A program made the position numbers and the translations under genes. From NCBI GenBank assembly GCA_021464245.1, contig JADCRB010000040.1:4928273-4992272 (forward strand): a stretch of 64,000 nucleotides of DNA, read 5' to 3'. The DNA comes from Carallia brachiata (lineage: Eukaryota; Streptophyta; Magnoliopsida; Malpighiales; Rhizophoraceae). Numbering within the stretch: the first letter of the stretch is position 1; each line of letters starts with the position of its first letter. Positions 35,452 to 46,272 of the stretch are shown piece after piece. The notes beneath the pieces were generated by a model. That model made no database searches. It saw nothing but the letters and a program-made list of their open reading frames with translations, and was not told the origin of the DNA.

Positions 35452-37358
35452 CAGTGTTTTCAAAGGCACTAAGGGCTCCAAGGTGCTAAGGGCTCTTAGA
35501 GCCTAGGCACAAGACGCAAGGCGCATGCGTGCGCCTAAGCGAAATAATGTGCACTTAAAAAATATAATGCATTATAACAATAAAGTATGCTTTAAGGAAT
35601 ATAGAAGCAAAAGTAAAGCTAATAAGAAAGTAAGTAATTAAATTTATTTAAGCAATTCATGACAAATCAAATGATGATAAGTGATAAAACAACAAATTTC
35701 TACTCTCATCTAAGTAAAACTAAAATAAAGAATCATCCCCATCATCCTATATCTGCTTTTGAGTCATTGAATCATACAACTGATACAATATAACGGCACT
35801 TGGGTTTTCCTATTTCATGAAATTGTAGCTACAAGAAGAATTCGATGGTTGAAGTCAAGGAAAGGAACAAAACAGGGGATATTATAGAACAATAAGGAAT
35901 AGTAAAATAAAAATAAGAAAAGGGGTAAGAAAGAAAGAGCGATAATGACGAGGGTTTTGGGAACAACCAGAGAGAAGAGAGAGAATCAACAAGAAAGATA
36001 AAACAATATTTGATCCGTGTTTGTTTTAAGGCAGGAAACTTATTCTTTGCGTCTTTGGGTTTGTTTTAAAGTCTTTGTGTTAAAGATAAGTAAACTAAGG
36101 CATTGTTATTAGGAGAAAAGCTCTCTCTGTCTCTCTGAAGACAACTCCTAGCAGCTCCCCTTTTCGCTGGCTGACAGCAGTGGCTAGTCTCCCTCCTCAT
36201 TTTCCTCCCTTTTTTCTTCCTCCACCCTCCCCTGGCACCTCTTAAACTCGCCCCTCTTCCTCTTCCTCCCCATTTTCTCCACCCACCGTGGTAGTTGTTT
36301 TCGTTTCTTTTCCAAATCTAGTCTAAATAAGAGCACCCATGACTCTCCTATCGCCGTATCCAACATCCCCTCGTCTCAGTCGTTAGTTTTAATGTCACCG
36401 TTGTCTTCTCCGATGACCAGCAGCGCCTTCACGCTGGCCGCCACCTCGTATCGCTCTTCTGGAGCTGAGGATGGAACCGCCGACACAGCCTCCACTACTG
36501 GAGTTGTTGCTACTTGTGCCAACAGGAATGTCGCTGCCAGAGCTCTCACTGTCGCAGCCGCCCCGCCATTGTCGCCCTTACAGTCGCCGTCGACGAAGAA
36601 GCAGCCTCCATTACTGGTGCCGCTGCCGCTCGTGCCGCCACCGATGCCACCGTCGTCGTTGTCGGCCTTTTCGTCGCCGTCGGTGGCAGCGCCACTGTCC
36701 CCCACTGCCCCCTCCTGGATCTAATAGGAGTGGATAGAGTGTGTTTTTTTGGAATGAGTTTTGAATGTTGTATTTTAGGAAACACGTTTTGTTGTGTATT
36801 CGAACATGCATTTTGTTGTGGTTGTATTTTATTGTATCTGTTGGTAGTTTAAAATTGTAGAAAATTGTTATTAAATATATCTGATGGATTTCACTTGTAG
36901 ATTCACAAAGGTGTGCTCTTTATTGTTTCGTATAATTTATTCTAATTAGTACGATTAAACTCTATTAATAAATAATCATTCTAACCATATTAATTATAAG
37001 TTATTATTACAATTTAACCCTCATGCCAATTTTATGTATGAATTTTGAATAAATTACTGTAACGATTTTTTTCTGGTAAAAAAAAAAAAAAGCCATTGTG
37101 TTTGTTTTAAGGTAGGAAGCTTGTTTACTAAAGAGATAAAATGACGTACTTAAAAAAAAGATATAAAATAAAAAAGAAACAATAAATATATAAAAATTTG
37201 TCGAATTTATCTCAGGCGCGCCTGTCTTGAGTCTATCGCTTCCTGCAAAAGTGAGCTTAGGCACGCCTTTGAAGCACCAAGTGCAACGCGCCTCGTCTTA
37301 GGGCGAAAAAGCTCCAAGGCCTTCCCGCCTAGCGCCTGAGTTGCCTTTGATTACACTG
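35452..37358. mobile_element. 1.9-kb non-autonomous hAT-like element
   Basis: The element starts CAGTGTTTTCAAAGGC and ends GCCTTTGATTACACTG, imperfect terminal inverted repeats of 16 bp. The longer subterminal regions are also related inversely, with AGGCGC / GCGCCT words. It is flanked by 8-bp near-identical repeats: AATCAAAC (35444-35451) and AACCAAAC (37359-37366). CAGTG...CACTG ends and 8-bp duplications fit hAT. No transposase is visible. The middle (about 36130-36725) is GC-rich and pyrimidine-biased, open on both strands. The element sits inside the NSUN pseudogene. Confidence 0.75.
36376..36724. other. GC-rich segment carried inside the hAT-like element
   Basis: This island differs sharply in base composition from the AT-rich remainder of the element. 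It has overlapping open frames on both strands: plus-strand Ser/Ala/Pro-rich (TSSAFTLAATSYRSS) and minus-strand Gly/Asp-rich. Low-complexity coding of this sort could be captured host gene sequence or simply a biased repeat. No family is recognised. Confidence 0.4.
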
Positions 37359-37554
37359 AACCAAACAAGAATCTTTCGATTCATTTGGCTCTCATGCTCA
37401 ACTATTTGTGGTAAATTTCCAATATCTTTTTTGACTGAAATGAGCCTATCCTCTTTTCTCCTCTCTTCTATATTCATAATTCATATTCCAAAAAAAATAT
37501 TGAAACAAATCACTAATCCAAGACCAGAATAGCCATGACTTGAAATTTCCTTTT

Positions 37555-37755
37555 GGTCATAATGGAGGGCTGTAGCCCTGTCCAAGTAACAACCATACGC
37601 GGTATGCTTACTCCTCTCATATCCTCAAGGAGTTATATTCCAAACCCCAGTAGGTGGGAGGTCCAAAAATACAAAGCCTATTGGGTGGGACAAAGTAAAC
37701 GTAGCCATCCAGTCAGCTACTCGATTGGCCTCCCTAAATTTCAATGCTTCTTGTA
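37555..37755 (-). mobile_element. LINE fragment, RNase H C-terminal part
   Basis: On the minus strand the sequence encodes LQEALKFREANRVADWMATF, then a hydrophobic stretch and a stop. FREANRVADWMA matches the C-terminal RNase H motif of plant LINEs. It directly follows the SKSELYQ segment of the NSUN pseudogene, so it is a 5'-truncated insertion there. Its 3' boundary is not resolved. Confidence 0.6.
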
Positions 37756-39406
37756 ATTTGATATAGTTCGCTTTTGCTGAGCCCAACAACCTTAGAATTT
37801 TTCCCGTAAACCGTCAGTTCAGGATGAGCACTTTCAGAGGATAACTTTAACGCAGCAAGTTTCCTTGCTTTTAGTGGCCATTTTCCTTTCTTTCCATGAT
37901 CTCTCAGATGTCCACACCCAGTATGAGTCTTCCTCTCCAGAATTTAAATATATTATACTTTCAAAGTCTCTTACGTGATCCAGAATCTGTACGGTCTCTC
38001 GCTGGAATGACAGATAATGTTGTTCCATCAAAAATAAAAAGTCGACATCGGTCACCCAGTGCATATTTCCACAGCATTATTCTGCAAGCTGCCAGGCGGT
38101 GCCTTGCAACATCAACACCGGTTACAGATCCCGAGTCACCAAGGGGGTCCAACATCAAACAAAGCTTAGCAACTGAAATATAATCAAGCAGATGATCAGA
38201 TGTGTAGGACAGAATTCAAGCATGAACCAGCGTCAAATTAATGAAAAATTTACCGAACCACAAAAATTATATGAAATTACTCACCTGGAGAAGCACAGAG
38301 ATTAAGAACATGATCTCCCACTAAGATACTCAAGGCTAAAACTGCTGTCCCAGAAGCTGAATCAATTCCATAAATCTAGATGACCAAAGAAGCACAACCA
38401 TTATTAACTATTAAACAGCATCAATATAAACGGTATAGAAGAATATCTATAATCAGTCACAGCAGATCCTCAATAAAAAAAACTATTAAAATGAAAATCC
38501 TATTCTAACTTCTTATCATTATCCATAAATCGGAGCCAGACAACAAAAAGAATGGAGCTAAATAATCGAGTGACAGACCCAAATAACCAAGTTTCTATCA
38601 CAAAGCAAGTCAATACAAGACACAAATCAAAAACCCCATAAGGCAAAAGAGTTCAAAACTGCTTCTTGATTACTTACCTTTCCTTCCTTGTATGCTTTTG
38701 AGTTAGCAATCTGTATATGAGGTAAAAGAGTGTAAAAACCAGGTAACCAGCTAACCCTCTGGAGCTTACAGTTTATCTCAGCTTCTCGAGATGGGCCTCA
38801 TTCCAAGACTTCAACCTTTCCCAAAGCACATATTAAAACCATAAACACAAACTTAAAAGACTCAATAATGGATGCTCTGTGGAAAAAACAAGTGATTAAG
38901 AGTTACAAAAACAGATTTCGATGCGTGTGTGTGCATGAGAGAGAGAGATAACCTTATATTGCGCGGGATTGAATGAATGGTGGTATAAACAGAAGAGTCA
39001 AGCCCGTTTGCTTCGAGAAAATCAACAGACAAACATGGCAACGGTAACTTAGACATCCTTTTCATCAATAACAAGAACAAAAAGAAGGCTTTGCATTAGA
39101 AACAGACAGCCAACTGCTGTCGAAAAGCTTAGTAGTAGTAGTGAACCCGTCAAAAGACAACCTGTAAATCAAGTGAACGACTCAAGAATAAAACTCAGTT
39201 GCTTCAAAATAAAAAGATACACGTGCACAATTCACATTTACATTTTAAAAGTACATATGTGAGAGGGAAAGAAAATGAGAGGAAAAAGAATAAGCCTCCT
39301 CTCAACCTCATAGCACTTACATAAACCAAGCTGGAGGAAGAATAGAAGACAATGCAATGAATCTTAAATCGTCAACAACAAGTGTAAAAACATTTGGGTT
39401 ATATAT

Positions 39407-40746
39407 TCAAGCTTTAGCTGGCTCATCATCATCTTCAATATCCCAACTCAAATCCTCCTCTTCCTCTGCAGCACTAAGCCGCTTCCTCAAATCGGCCTTG
39501 CTTAAATTTCCACTGTGATCCATTTTCTTGTGATCAATGCTGCTCAGGTCCTCTATCTCATCCCATCCAAGGTCTTCCTCACCAACCATTATTGAGGGGT
39601 GGCTTGACACAACCAAAAATTCAATATCTTTACCAGATTCCCCATTGTCACCCTTCCCTTCCGAACTTGCCTTCTCATCGGACGTTGAAACAGTTTCTTC
39701 TTTACTTTTCTCCAAATCTACTTTCTTACAAGCTTCATTGTCCCTCTCATTAGTTATTTTCTCTTCCCACGCACTCACAGTTTTCTCAGACTCCTCAATG
39801 CTCATCTTGTTATCATAACTCTTTCCATTTTGCTCAATATCTTCATTTTCCATCTTCTTAATTTCACTAGTCTCCTCCAACTCATGCTTCCTACATTTGG
39901 TGGAATCCTCCTGGCTGCCCAACTTCTCATTTACCTTTCTCTCTGTCTCATCGTCTTCATCGTCCCAGTTCAAATCCTCCTCCTGTTCTTCTTCGGAACT
40001 CGCTCGTCTCACAAGCTTAGCTCTGAACTCCTCAGTCTGCTTGAGCTTATAAACCCTATAGAAGTACCTGCACCAGAATGTTTCCTCATCAACACTATCC
40101 GGCACGGCCCTTTTGTACAAACTCCTCATGGCTCCAGTCTCTTCCAGAAGGCTCCCAGTTTCCTCCCTCTTCTCCTCCAAAGCAAACTCCGATTTCCACT
40201 TCCTGTAATCATCCAAATCCTCCGGCTCCTCGCAGTACGTACCCACATCCCCTTGAATCCCACGCACCTTCGCATCGAATTGGCTACACCGCCTTGAATT
40301 CAAGCTCTTCTGGCTAGTAATGTTTCTTTCTTTACTGTTCTCGGACGAAACGGTCTCGTGATCGAGGGGCAGGATTGCATCCTTGCCGTGGGAGATGATC
40401 TGGGCTGTGCCTTTAAACACGGAGTTGCCAATCTCGTCAATGGCTTGCCCTACGTTCTCCAGCGACCCCTGGGCTACCTCCATCTCCCTCCTCAGACCCG
40501 ACCCGAATTCCTTCAGATCTCGACGGTAGGTTTCGATTACCGATTCCGATTTTGTGGTTAACGTTTTGACTAGACCTCCGAAACTCCACCCGCCGGCGCC
40601 GCCGCCGTCGCTGCCAGGGATGGGGTTAGGGTTTGGATCTGGGTCCGAATGAACGTGATTTAGTGGGATTTGGATTCGGATTCGGATTCGGATTCGGACC
40701 TTGGGGAATCGGATTCCTCTGCGAACACCGACTTGAAAAAATCCAT
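39407..40746 (-). CDS. BSD-domain protein, apparent frame break near the N-terminus
   Basis: This is a plant BSD-domain protein of uncharacterised role; BSD domains occur in TFIIH p62 and synapse-associated proteins. The main frame runs without introns to the stop at 39407. It contains GGWSFGGLVKTLTTKSESVI, a coiled acidic region, and the BSD domain (about 40215-40020 in the DNA) with YRKWKSEFALEE and FWCRYFYRVYKLKQ. The acidic tail carries repeated DLNWDD / DLGWDE / DLSWDI motifs. The family start, MDFFKSVF at 40746, is in another frame: it runs through a GAATCC repeat (40667-40698) and then meets TAA. The main frame is open upstream to an ATG at 40840, but that reading gives a leader unlike the family. 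A short indel in the repeat, real or an assembly error, explains this best. Confidence 0.85.
40667..40698. repeat. GAATCC hexanucleotide repeat in the BSD gene
   Basis: Tandem copies of GGATTC (plus strand) code for alternating Ser-Glu in the N-terminal frame. It is the likely site of the frame change in this gene. Confidence 0.85.
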
Positions 40747-43572
40747 GGAAGAAGCAGGCAGCTTGCAATAGGAAATTGCTTGGAAGGAAAGGAATGCTTC
40801 TTCTTCGTGTTTGGTTCGTTCGGACTTCGGACATACGCAACTTGGTGGTTGCGCGCTATAATGCGCAGTGGGTGTGAAGTGGGCGCACCTGCAATTTTTC
40901 GGACTTGAACCGGGTTAAGTCAGACCGGGTCGGTGATCCCGTAACTTATTAGTTTGGGCCTTCAGCTAACTAGAAGCCTGAAACTTTAGTAAACGGGCTA
41001 TCAGTCATAAAATATGTATTATAAGGTATCTTGATTTTTATTGTCATAGAATAATTAATTAATTTTTTTAATACTAATAAATTAAAAAATTAAAAAATAA
41101 GTGATATATTTGATAATTAAAATATTTTATGATGTAGTTTTTATAACACATATCAAAGCTCCTATCAATTTATCCATTTTAAGCCTCGGTTCATTTAAAA
41201 AAAAATTAAATTAAATATTATTAGATAAATTACATAATTATTTTCTATCTATATAAAGTAAGTTACGTAATAATTTTTTTTTTCAAATTTCATCGTCTGT
41301 CTTTCTTTTTGTCCTACAGTTTTATTATATGTATACGATTATCAAATGGTCTTAAACAATTTTAATTTTTGAAATTCGGTGTGCATGATTTAAGATAATG
41401 GATATTCTATGAAATGGGACGACAATTGATCTAGTCTAACTCTACTCAATACTCGGACAATAATTTGAATGAATTAGTTTTTGTTTTTAGGCAATTTGAA
41501 AAAATTAGTTGAATATGAGTAAGCAGAAGAAAATTTTATTTCCCTAACTCACTGATAATGGAACCGTATAGCCGTATAGGTTGATCCCAATGAGACCCGA
41601 TTAAAAAAACAAAAAGCCAAAAAAAAAAGTTCCATTGGGAAACAATTTTATTGGGTGCACTATCCAATAGACTCGGCCGCTATAATAAATTTACATAAAA
41701 ACAAATTTTATAGTATTTAATAAAGATTACCAACTTTTCTTATAATTATATAAAATTTGACATACATTTAGTTTTATCATATATCTCGATAAAAATTCAA
41801 ATTTATAACCTTATAATACGAATAAATCTTTTAAATACTATACTACAACAATTAACCGCTAATAAGAAATTCAGAGTAGAAGTGGTAATGGAAAAACTCC
41901 TGCTATGATTTTGTGTAGATTTAAGATCGGAATAGTGGGCTTTGGCTATTTATCATTAGGCCATTTTTGGATCCAGAATTAGAGATATAAAACTGGGCCT
42001 GATCCCTTTATGGCAATAATTATTAATAATTAAAAAATATTAAAAAAAAATAGATCTCAACAGCCATCCTGTCGATGGAGGAATGACAAAACAAAAGAAA
42101 ATTAGACCTTTAAAATTTAAGTTTTAAGTTGTAATCTTGAGGAAGAGTTATGAATTTATAAAAATAAAAAGAATTATTTTTATTATATAATATATAGTTT
42201 AATGAATTTCTTAGTTAATTTTTTTTAAAAAAAAATGAAGAAAAAAGAAGTTTTATTGAGTTTCTAAATTTTCTAGCTGTGGAGTAGCATGTGCAATATG
42301 TATTACCAAGTAATATTTTTGCCTTTTTGGTTATGATAAAAGTGTACTGTAACAAAAAAGTTAAGAATAATATTAAATATCTTAAAAATTGTATTATGAA
42401 ATATTTTAAAATATATAATAATAAAAAAATTATTAATTAATTTCTTTTTATTATTGACGAGTATTAGAAAAAATTAACGATTCTTTCTATAATTATACAT
42501 TTTAAAATATTTTATTATATAATTTTTTCAGATATTTAACATTATTCAAAAGTTAATGAATTGACACTAGAGTCTTACGTATTAAAAAATAATTTTTACA
42601 AAAATTTTAATCTTGTTTTATAAAAAACATATTAATTTTAAAAATAATAATTTTTAAACTGAATGTTCTACTTTTAACTCAGTCTAATCAAACTTTTTGT
42701 CCGACGAAATTTCATTGTCCATCAATTATTTCGCAAAAACTTGAAAAGAAAAGGTAGTACCAATTCCACTTTATAGACATATTTTAACTGTAAAACACAA
42801 CTTAATCGTGCCGCGTTGCTGCCTCTGGCGAAAGCAGTGAGAAAGGCACCTCTTGAAAAAGCAGCAACAACATCTTAATTTTTCAAAAGGATATTAAATT
42901 ATTGATTAAGCATCTAAACAAGACGATCAAACTGGACAAGGTAATCGATCAAACGGTTCAGGTGAATCAAGTCACTGAGTTTGTTGGCCCCATATTGTTA
43001 TTTTTTTCGGGTGGCTTTTCCTGTTTTGGGATTCGGGAATATTGGACAGTACAAGCAAAGTAGAATTCCAGTTCGCTTGACAAATGCTTGGTATCATGTA
43101 GACTAGTCTATGATATTCTTCGCTATTTTCTTTTGGCTTTTATCAAAGCAGTGTAAGATATGAGACTCATTTTGGATTTAAAAGAGAAAAAAAGAGGAAT
43201 GGTCTCTTTTCTTTCTTTTTTTTTAACGTTAAATGATTGTCGAGTGAACATTCTAGAAATTTGTTTGTAATTTTAAATTATCTTCTCTCTCAATAAGTAT
43301 CATTTTCTAAAATTTGAACTACTGTTCAATAACAAATAAGACCCGTTCAAGATCAGCCTACAACCGGTAAACTTTAGCCTAAACCTAACACATTGTTGGT
43401 AAAAAGCAATGGTTTCTTCATAGTCAGACTTTGCTTTTATAGTTGCTCCGTCTGTCAAGCATAGAACAACTTATGGGAAGCAATTTTTCCAGATAAATCT
43501 CACCGATTCCAAGTGCTATCAGCCATTATTGCAACGGCTGTTTCTCTCTTGCAGCAATTTTTGGCACTAAAT
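40747..43572. other. BSD promoter side and AT-rich intergenic DNA
   Basis: The first ~200 bases upstream of the minus-strand BSD gene are GC-richer and probably include its promoter. The rest is A/T-rich with no recognisable gene or element. A good 3' splice site (CTCTTGCAG, about 43546-43554) just before the next gene suggests an intron in its leader. Confidence 0.45.
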
Positions 43573-44322
43573 ATGCAGAAAAAGGATAATTCTCTTGGCA
43601 TTTGCCAAAGGGTCTTCAACTTCTTCCTGAAGAACATCATTGGTCGTGGTCTCAAGCGCATAACTTTAGGCCAGGTAGCAACTAAGGTATACCTTGTTGA
43701 TCCGCTAACAAACAATGGGGAAGAGGATTCCTTGGTTGAGCAATCTATGAGCATTGCAAACCAGAGTGGAGCAGAGAAGGGAGACCATCAGGTAAGGAAA
43801 AGGTCCAATTATGATTCCAGGTACGATGTTCAGGTTCATTTTATGCAGGATGAAGAAGAATTCGAGGATTGGACTTCTATAGATAAATCTGTTTTTTCCG
43901 CCTACGAAGCACAAAAAGGGAATCAGCCCCAGTTGATGAACAAGAGCAGAGCCAGCGTCTTCGCAGGGAATAAAGAGCTTCCCCTGGTTCAAGCAAAAGG
44001 CGATGCAACAGCTAAGGGTAAAGGCTCACAAGAACCAGCAGCTCAAGCAATGATCGAGCCCAATTTGACAGCATTGGTCGGAGGAAGAGGTTCAAAAAGG
44101 GCCGCCAGTATAATGGATCGAGTTGCAGAGGAAATCAGGGCTAAGGAGAAAGGCAAACTCATAGCAAGTGGAAAATTGACGCTGGCAGTTGATCCGGAGG
44201 AATTAAACGTCAAGCATCCGAGGCATCTTTTTAGAGTTGCTTCAAATATTAATGAAAAGTCAGATGCGTTCATCAAAAGTAGGAAGGAAGCGATGCAAAG
44301 AAACTTCAGCTTGGAATCATAA
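43573..44322 (+). CDS. 249-aa plant protein of unknown function
   Basis: An open frame runs from ATG 43573 to TAA. I do not recognise a named domain. The N-terminus has a short hydrophobic-basic stretch (GICQRVFNFFLKNIIGRGLK) that could be an amphipathic helix. The middle is Gln/Lys-rich and probably disordered, with VHFMQDEEEFEDW. The C-terminus is ordered-looking and basic, with DRVAEEIRAKEKGK, VDPEELNVKHPRHLFRVA and DAFIKSRKEAMQRNFSLE, and it ends there. The xSRKEAMxRxFSLE ending resembles conserved tails of other plant proteins I have seen, without known function. Codon use and frame integrity support a real gene. A splice acceptor about 20 bases upstream suggests an untranslated first exon. 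Confidence 0.65.
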   Translation: MQKKDNSLGICQRVFNFFLKNIIGRGLKRITLGQVATKVYLVDPLTNNGEEDSLVEQSMSIANQSGAEKGDHQVRKRSNYDSRYDVQVHFMQDEEEFEDWTSIDKSVFSAYEAQKGNQPQLMNKSRASVFAGNKELPLVQAKGDATAKGKGSQEPAAQAMIEPNLTALVGGRGSKRAASIMDRVAEEIRAKEKGKLIASGKLTLAVDPEELNVKHPRHLFRVASNINEKSDAFIKSRKEAMQRNFSLES

Positions 44323-45255
44323 AGGTCTTAAATCTCATGCCAGAAACGTAGAGTCACCACCATATTAATTTTCAGTCCATTTTCTGCTTACCTCTCTGCT
44401 TGACTGAATAAAATTATTAACATTGAAAGTCTTTTCCAAGAATGATAGTTCTTACATTTTAACTTCTGGTTCATGTATGCAACAATAAACTGTTAGCTTA
44501 ATATGGAATTGGTTGCTATTGTTTTTATGTTGTTCCTGTAACTCCAGACTTTGGGCAAGAAATCAACCTTTTTGAATTGCTCTTGTCGATCAATTCACGA
44601 GTCAGCAATAGAATGAAGACCAGGCTGGCTAGTTATAAATGAAATAAAATGTATATCATGCAGAATTTGTAACCATGTTATTGTGCGGGTGGAATCAATC
44701 AAAATTCGTCAAACCCCAAAGTTTAAAATAGGCAGGTACGAATGACTGTGTAAACCACATTGACACCCATGAACTGTCACTCGCGCTTCTCAAATCCCCC
44801 AAAGTTGTAAGAAGCGATAACCATCATAACGGCACAAAGATCCGAGAGAATGTTTTGGTCGTAATGAAGATTGGCCTGTGATTTAATTTGCGAAGCAGCA
44901 GAGGGAATCATAAACTGCTACGATTGAAGGGTTGGAGATCCCCAAACCCCATGTCGTCTTTAACAATAATAGAAGTAAAGATCCTTTCTTTCCCCTCCTT
45001 GGAATACAATGAGTAAGGGCTTGACCTTGTAAATTCTTCCTGCCAAAAGAGTATAATTTATCATCTTAAAAAAAAAATCAGCAAATGATTTTTAGTTTCA
45101 AAGAGTTTTTTCTGTTTTTTTTTTTTTTTCTTTGGCCTGCTTTCTTACCGGTGGTTACCACCTTCTTCTCCTTCCCCTCCTGAAAAACCAATTCCCTTCC
45201 TTTCTAGCCATTCCCTCTCACCCATGTCAAATTTGCTTTCCTTTTACTCAACCTC
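44323..45255. other. Intergenic DNA between convergent gene and pseudogene
   Basis: Presumed 3' UTR of the 43573 gene, then AT-rich DNA with a T-run near 45115-45130. Nothing else is recognisable. Confidence 0.5.
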
Positions 45256-46272
45256 TTATTCTTCCAAAGAATGGGATGCAGAGTGATACAGATATACGGA
45301 GCCCAAAGGTAATCCACAACGCATGGCTTCCTTGAGTCGAGCCTCAACCAGGGCTTCCCTTTCCCACTCCAATGAAGCAAACTAATAGGCCCCGGGTGCA
45401 AAGTCCTACATTTAATCCATGTTGATTCCAACTGCGATCCACTCCTTTTATATTGCCAGCCAAAACCAACAGAAAAGGCGGCAATAACCCCAAATTGTAC
45501 AACTAACCTCTTCTGCTCTTGGACGCCCATCCACTCTTCAACTTTCTGTGCGTATCCTCCTTCCCTCCATTTCTCCACATCCACAACCATGACCCCTGTG
45601 TTAAAATAACAGGGCCTTCTTCCATCAAAAGTCTTTGCCAAATCAGGGTCGTGCCAGAACAAATTCCGTGAAGTATCGGGTGAAAATCGGCCAGAACTTT
45701 GTCCTCTAAATTAAGCTCCCATAGTTTTGTAATGTCGTCAAAGACAACAAGATCTGAATCCAAGTATATGATGCGTTTAACGTTTGGTGGAATAATGTCT
45801 GCAAGGTAAATTCTTGCACAGTTCAAGGATTGGTCTAAGGCCTGGTGGATAGATTTTGAGATCTTGCCACGAACACGGTTGGTGTCGAACCGGTAAATTT
45901 TGAATTTCAGGTAAGGAAAAGTGGATTTGACACTGGAAAACACCTCTGGCTCGAATCTTGCCCAGAGGAAGTGGAAGTCAATGTTTTCAGGGCATGTTGA
46001 ATGCCGAAGGATGGATGAAACAGCAGCCATGGTGCCTCTAAGGTATATGGAATCAAGGGTCATGGCGATATGGATTCTGTCTGGCCCACATTAGTCTGCA
46101 TTTCGAAGGCAGGGGCCTCCTTGAAAATAGGAACATCTGGAGACGGTTTCCTGATAATTCCAATGCGGCTTCCTCCGTCTGCGGCTGCTACGGCGGTGGG
46201 GGCGGAGGAGATGAAGGGGAATAGGAGGACGATGAGAGACAGCAGGCCCTGGAGAGTGGTCTAAGAGGCCAT
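45256..46272 (-). pseudogene. GATL (galacturonosyltransferase-like) pseudogene
   Basis: Family GT8 GATL proteins are Golgi glycosyltransferases that help make pectin and xylan; their genes lack introns, as here. Conserved pieces lie in order: signal-anchor leader, MTLDSIYLRGTMAAV, the DxD-containing IIYLDSDLVVFDDI, RRPCYFNTGVMVVDVEKW, PPFLLVLAGNIKGVD, HPGPISLLHWSGKGKPWLRL, and a terminal SLEE before TAA at 45256. The copy is broken. Codon 4 after the ATG at 46272 is TAG. The frame shifts near 46075, again at 45670-45640, on both sides of 45500, and near 45290. A single protein cannot be made. The many independent breaks mark a real pseudogene rather than a sequencing slip. Confidence 0.9.

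Larger units (their letters stand above)
34353..39065 (-). pseudogene. NSUN-family (NOP2/Sun) RNA cytosine-5 methyltransferase pseudogene
   Basis: Pieces of an NSUN-type SAM-dependent RNA m5C methyltransferase appear in order on the minus strand. First exon 39065-38953 carries FLEANGLDSSVYT; the next (about 38820-38689) carries EAEINCKLQRVSWLPGFYT and IQIANSKAYKEGK. Then about 38378-38286 carries IYGIDSASGTAVLAL and NLCASP, and about 38172-37750 carries the SAM region and VVGLSKSELYQ. After a large interruption come VDAECTLDGSVRRIQKFE (about 35300-35110), LTVSQNEDVVKQFLKENSS (about 34760-34690) and RIPKRLRFDPVSLQTSGLL (about 34475-34390). A frameshift near 38785 leads to TAA, further shifts occur near 37985 and 35130, and conserved segments are missing. 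The intact family encodes one continuous protein. It is almost certainly non-functional. Confidence 0.85.
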
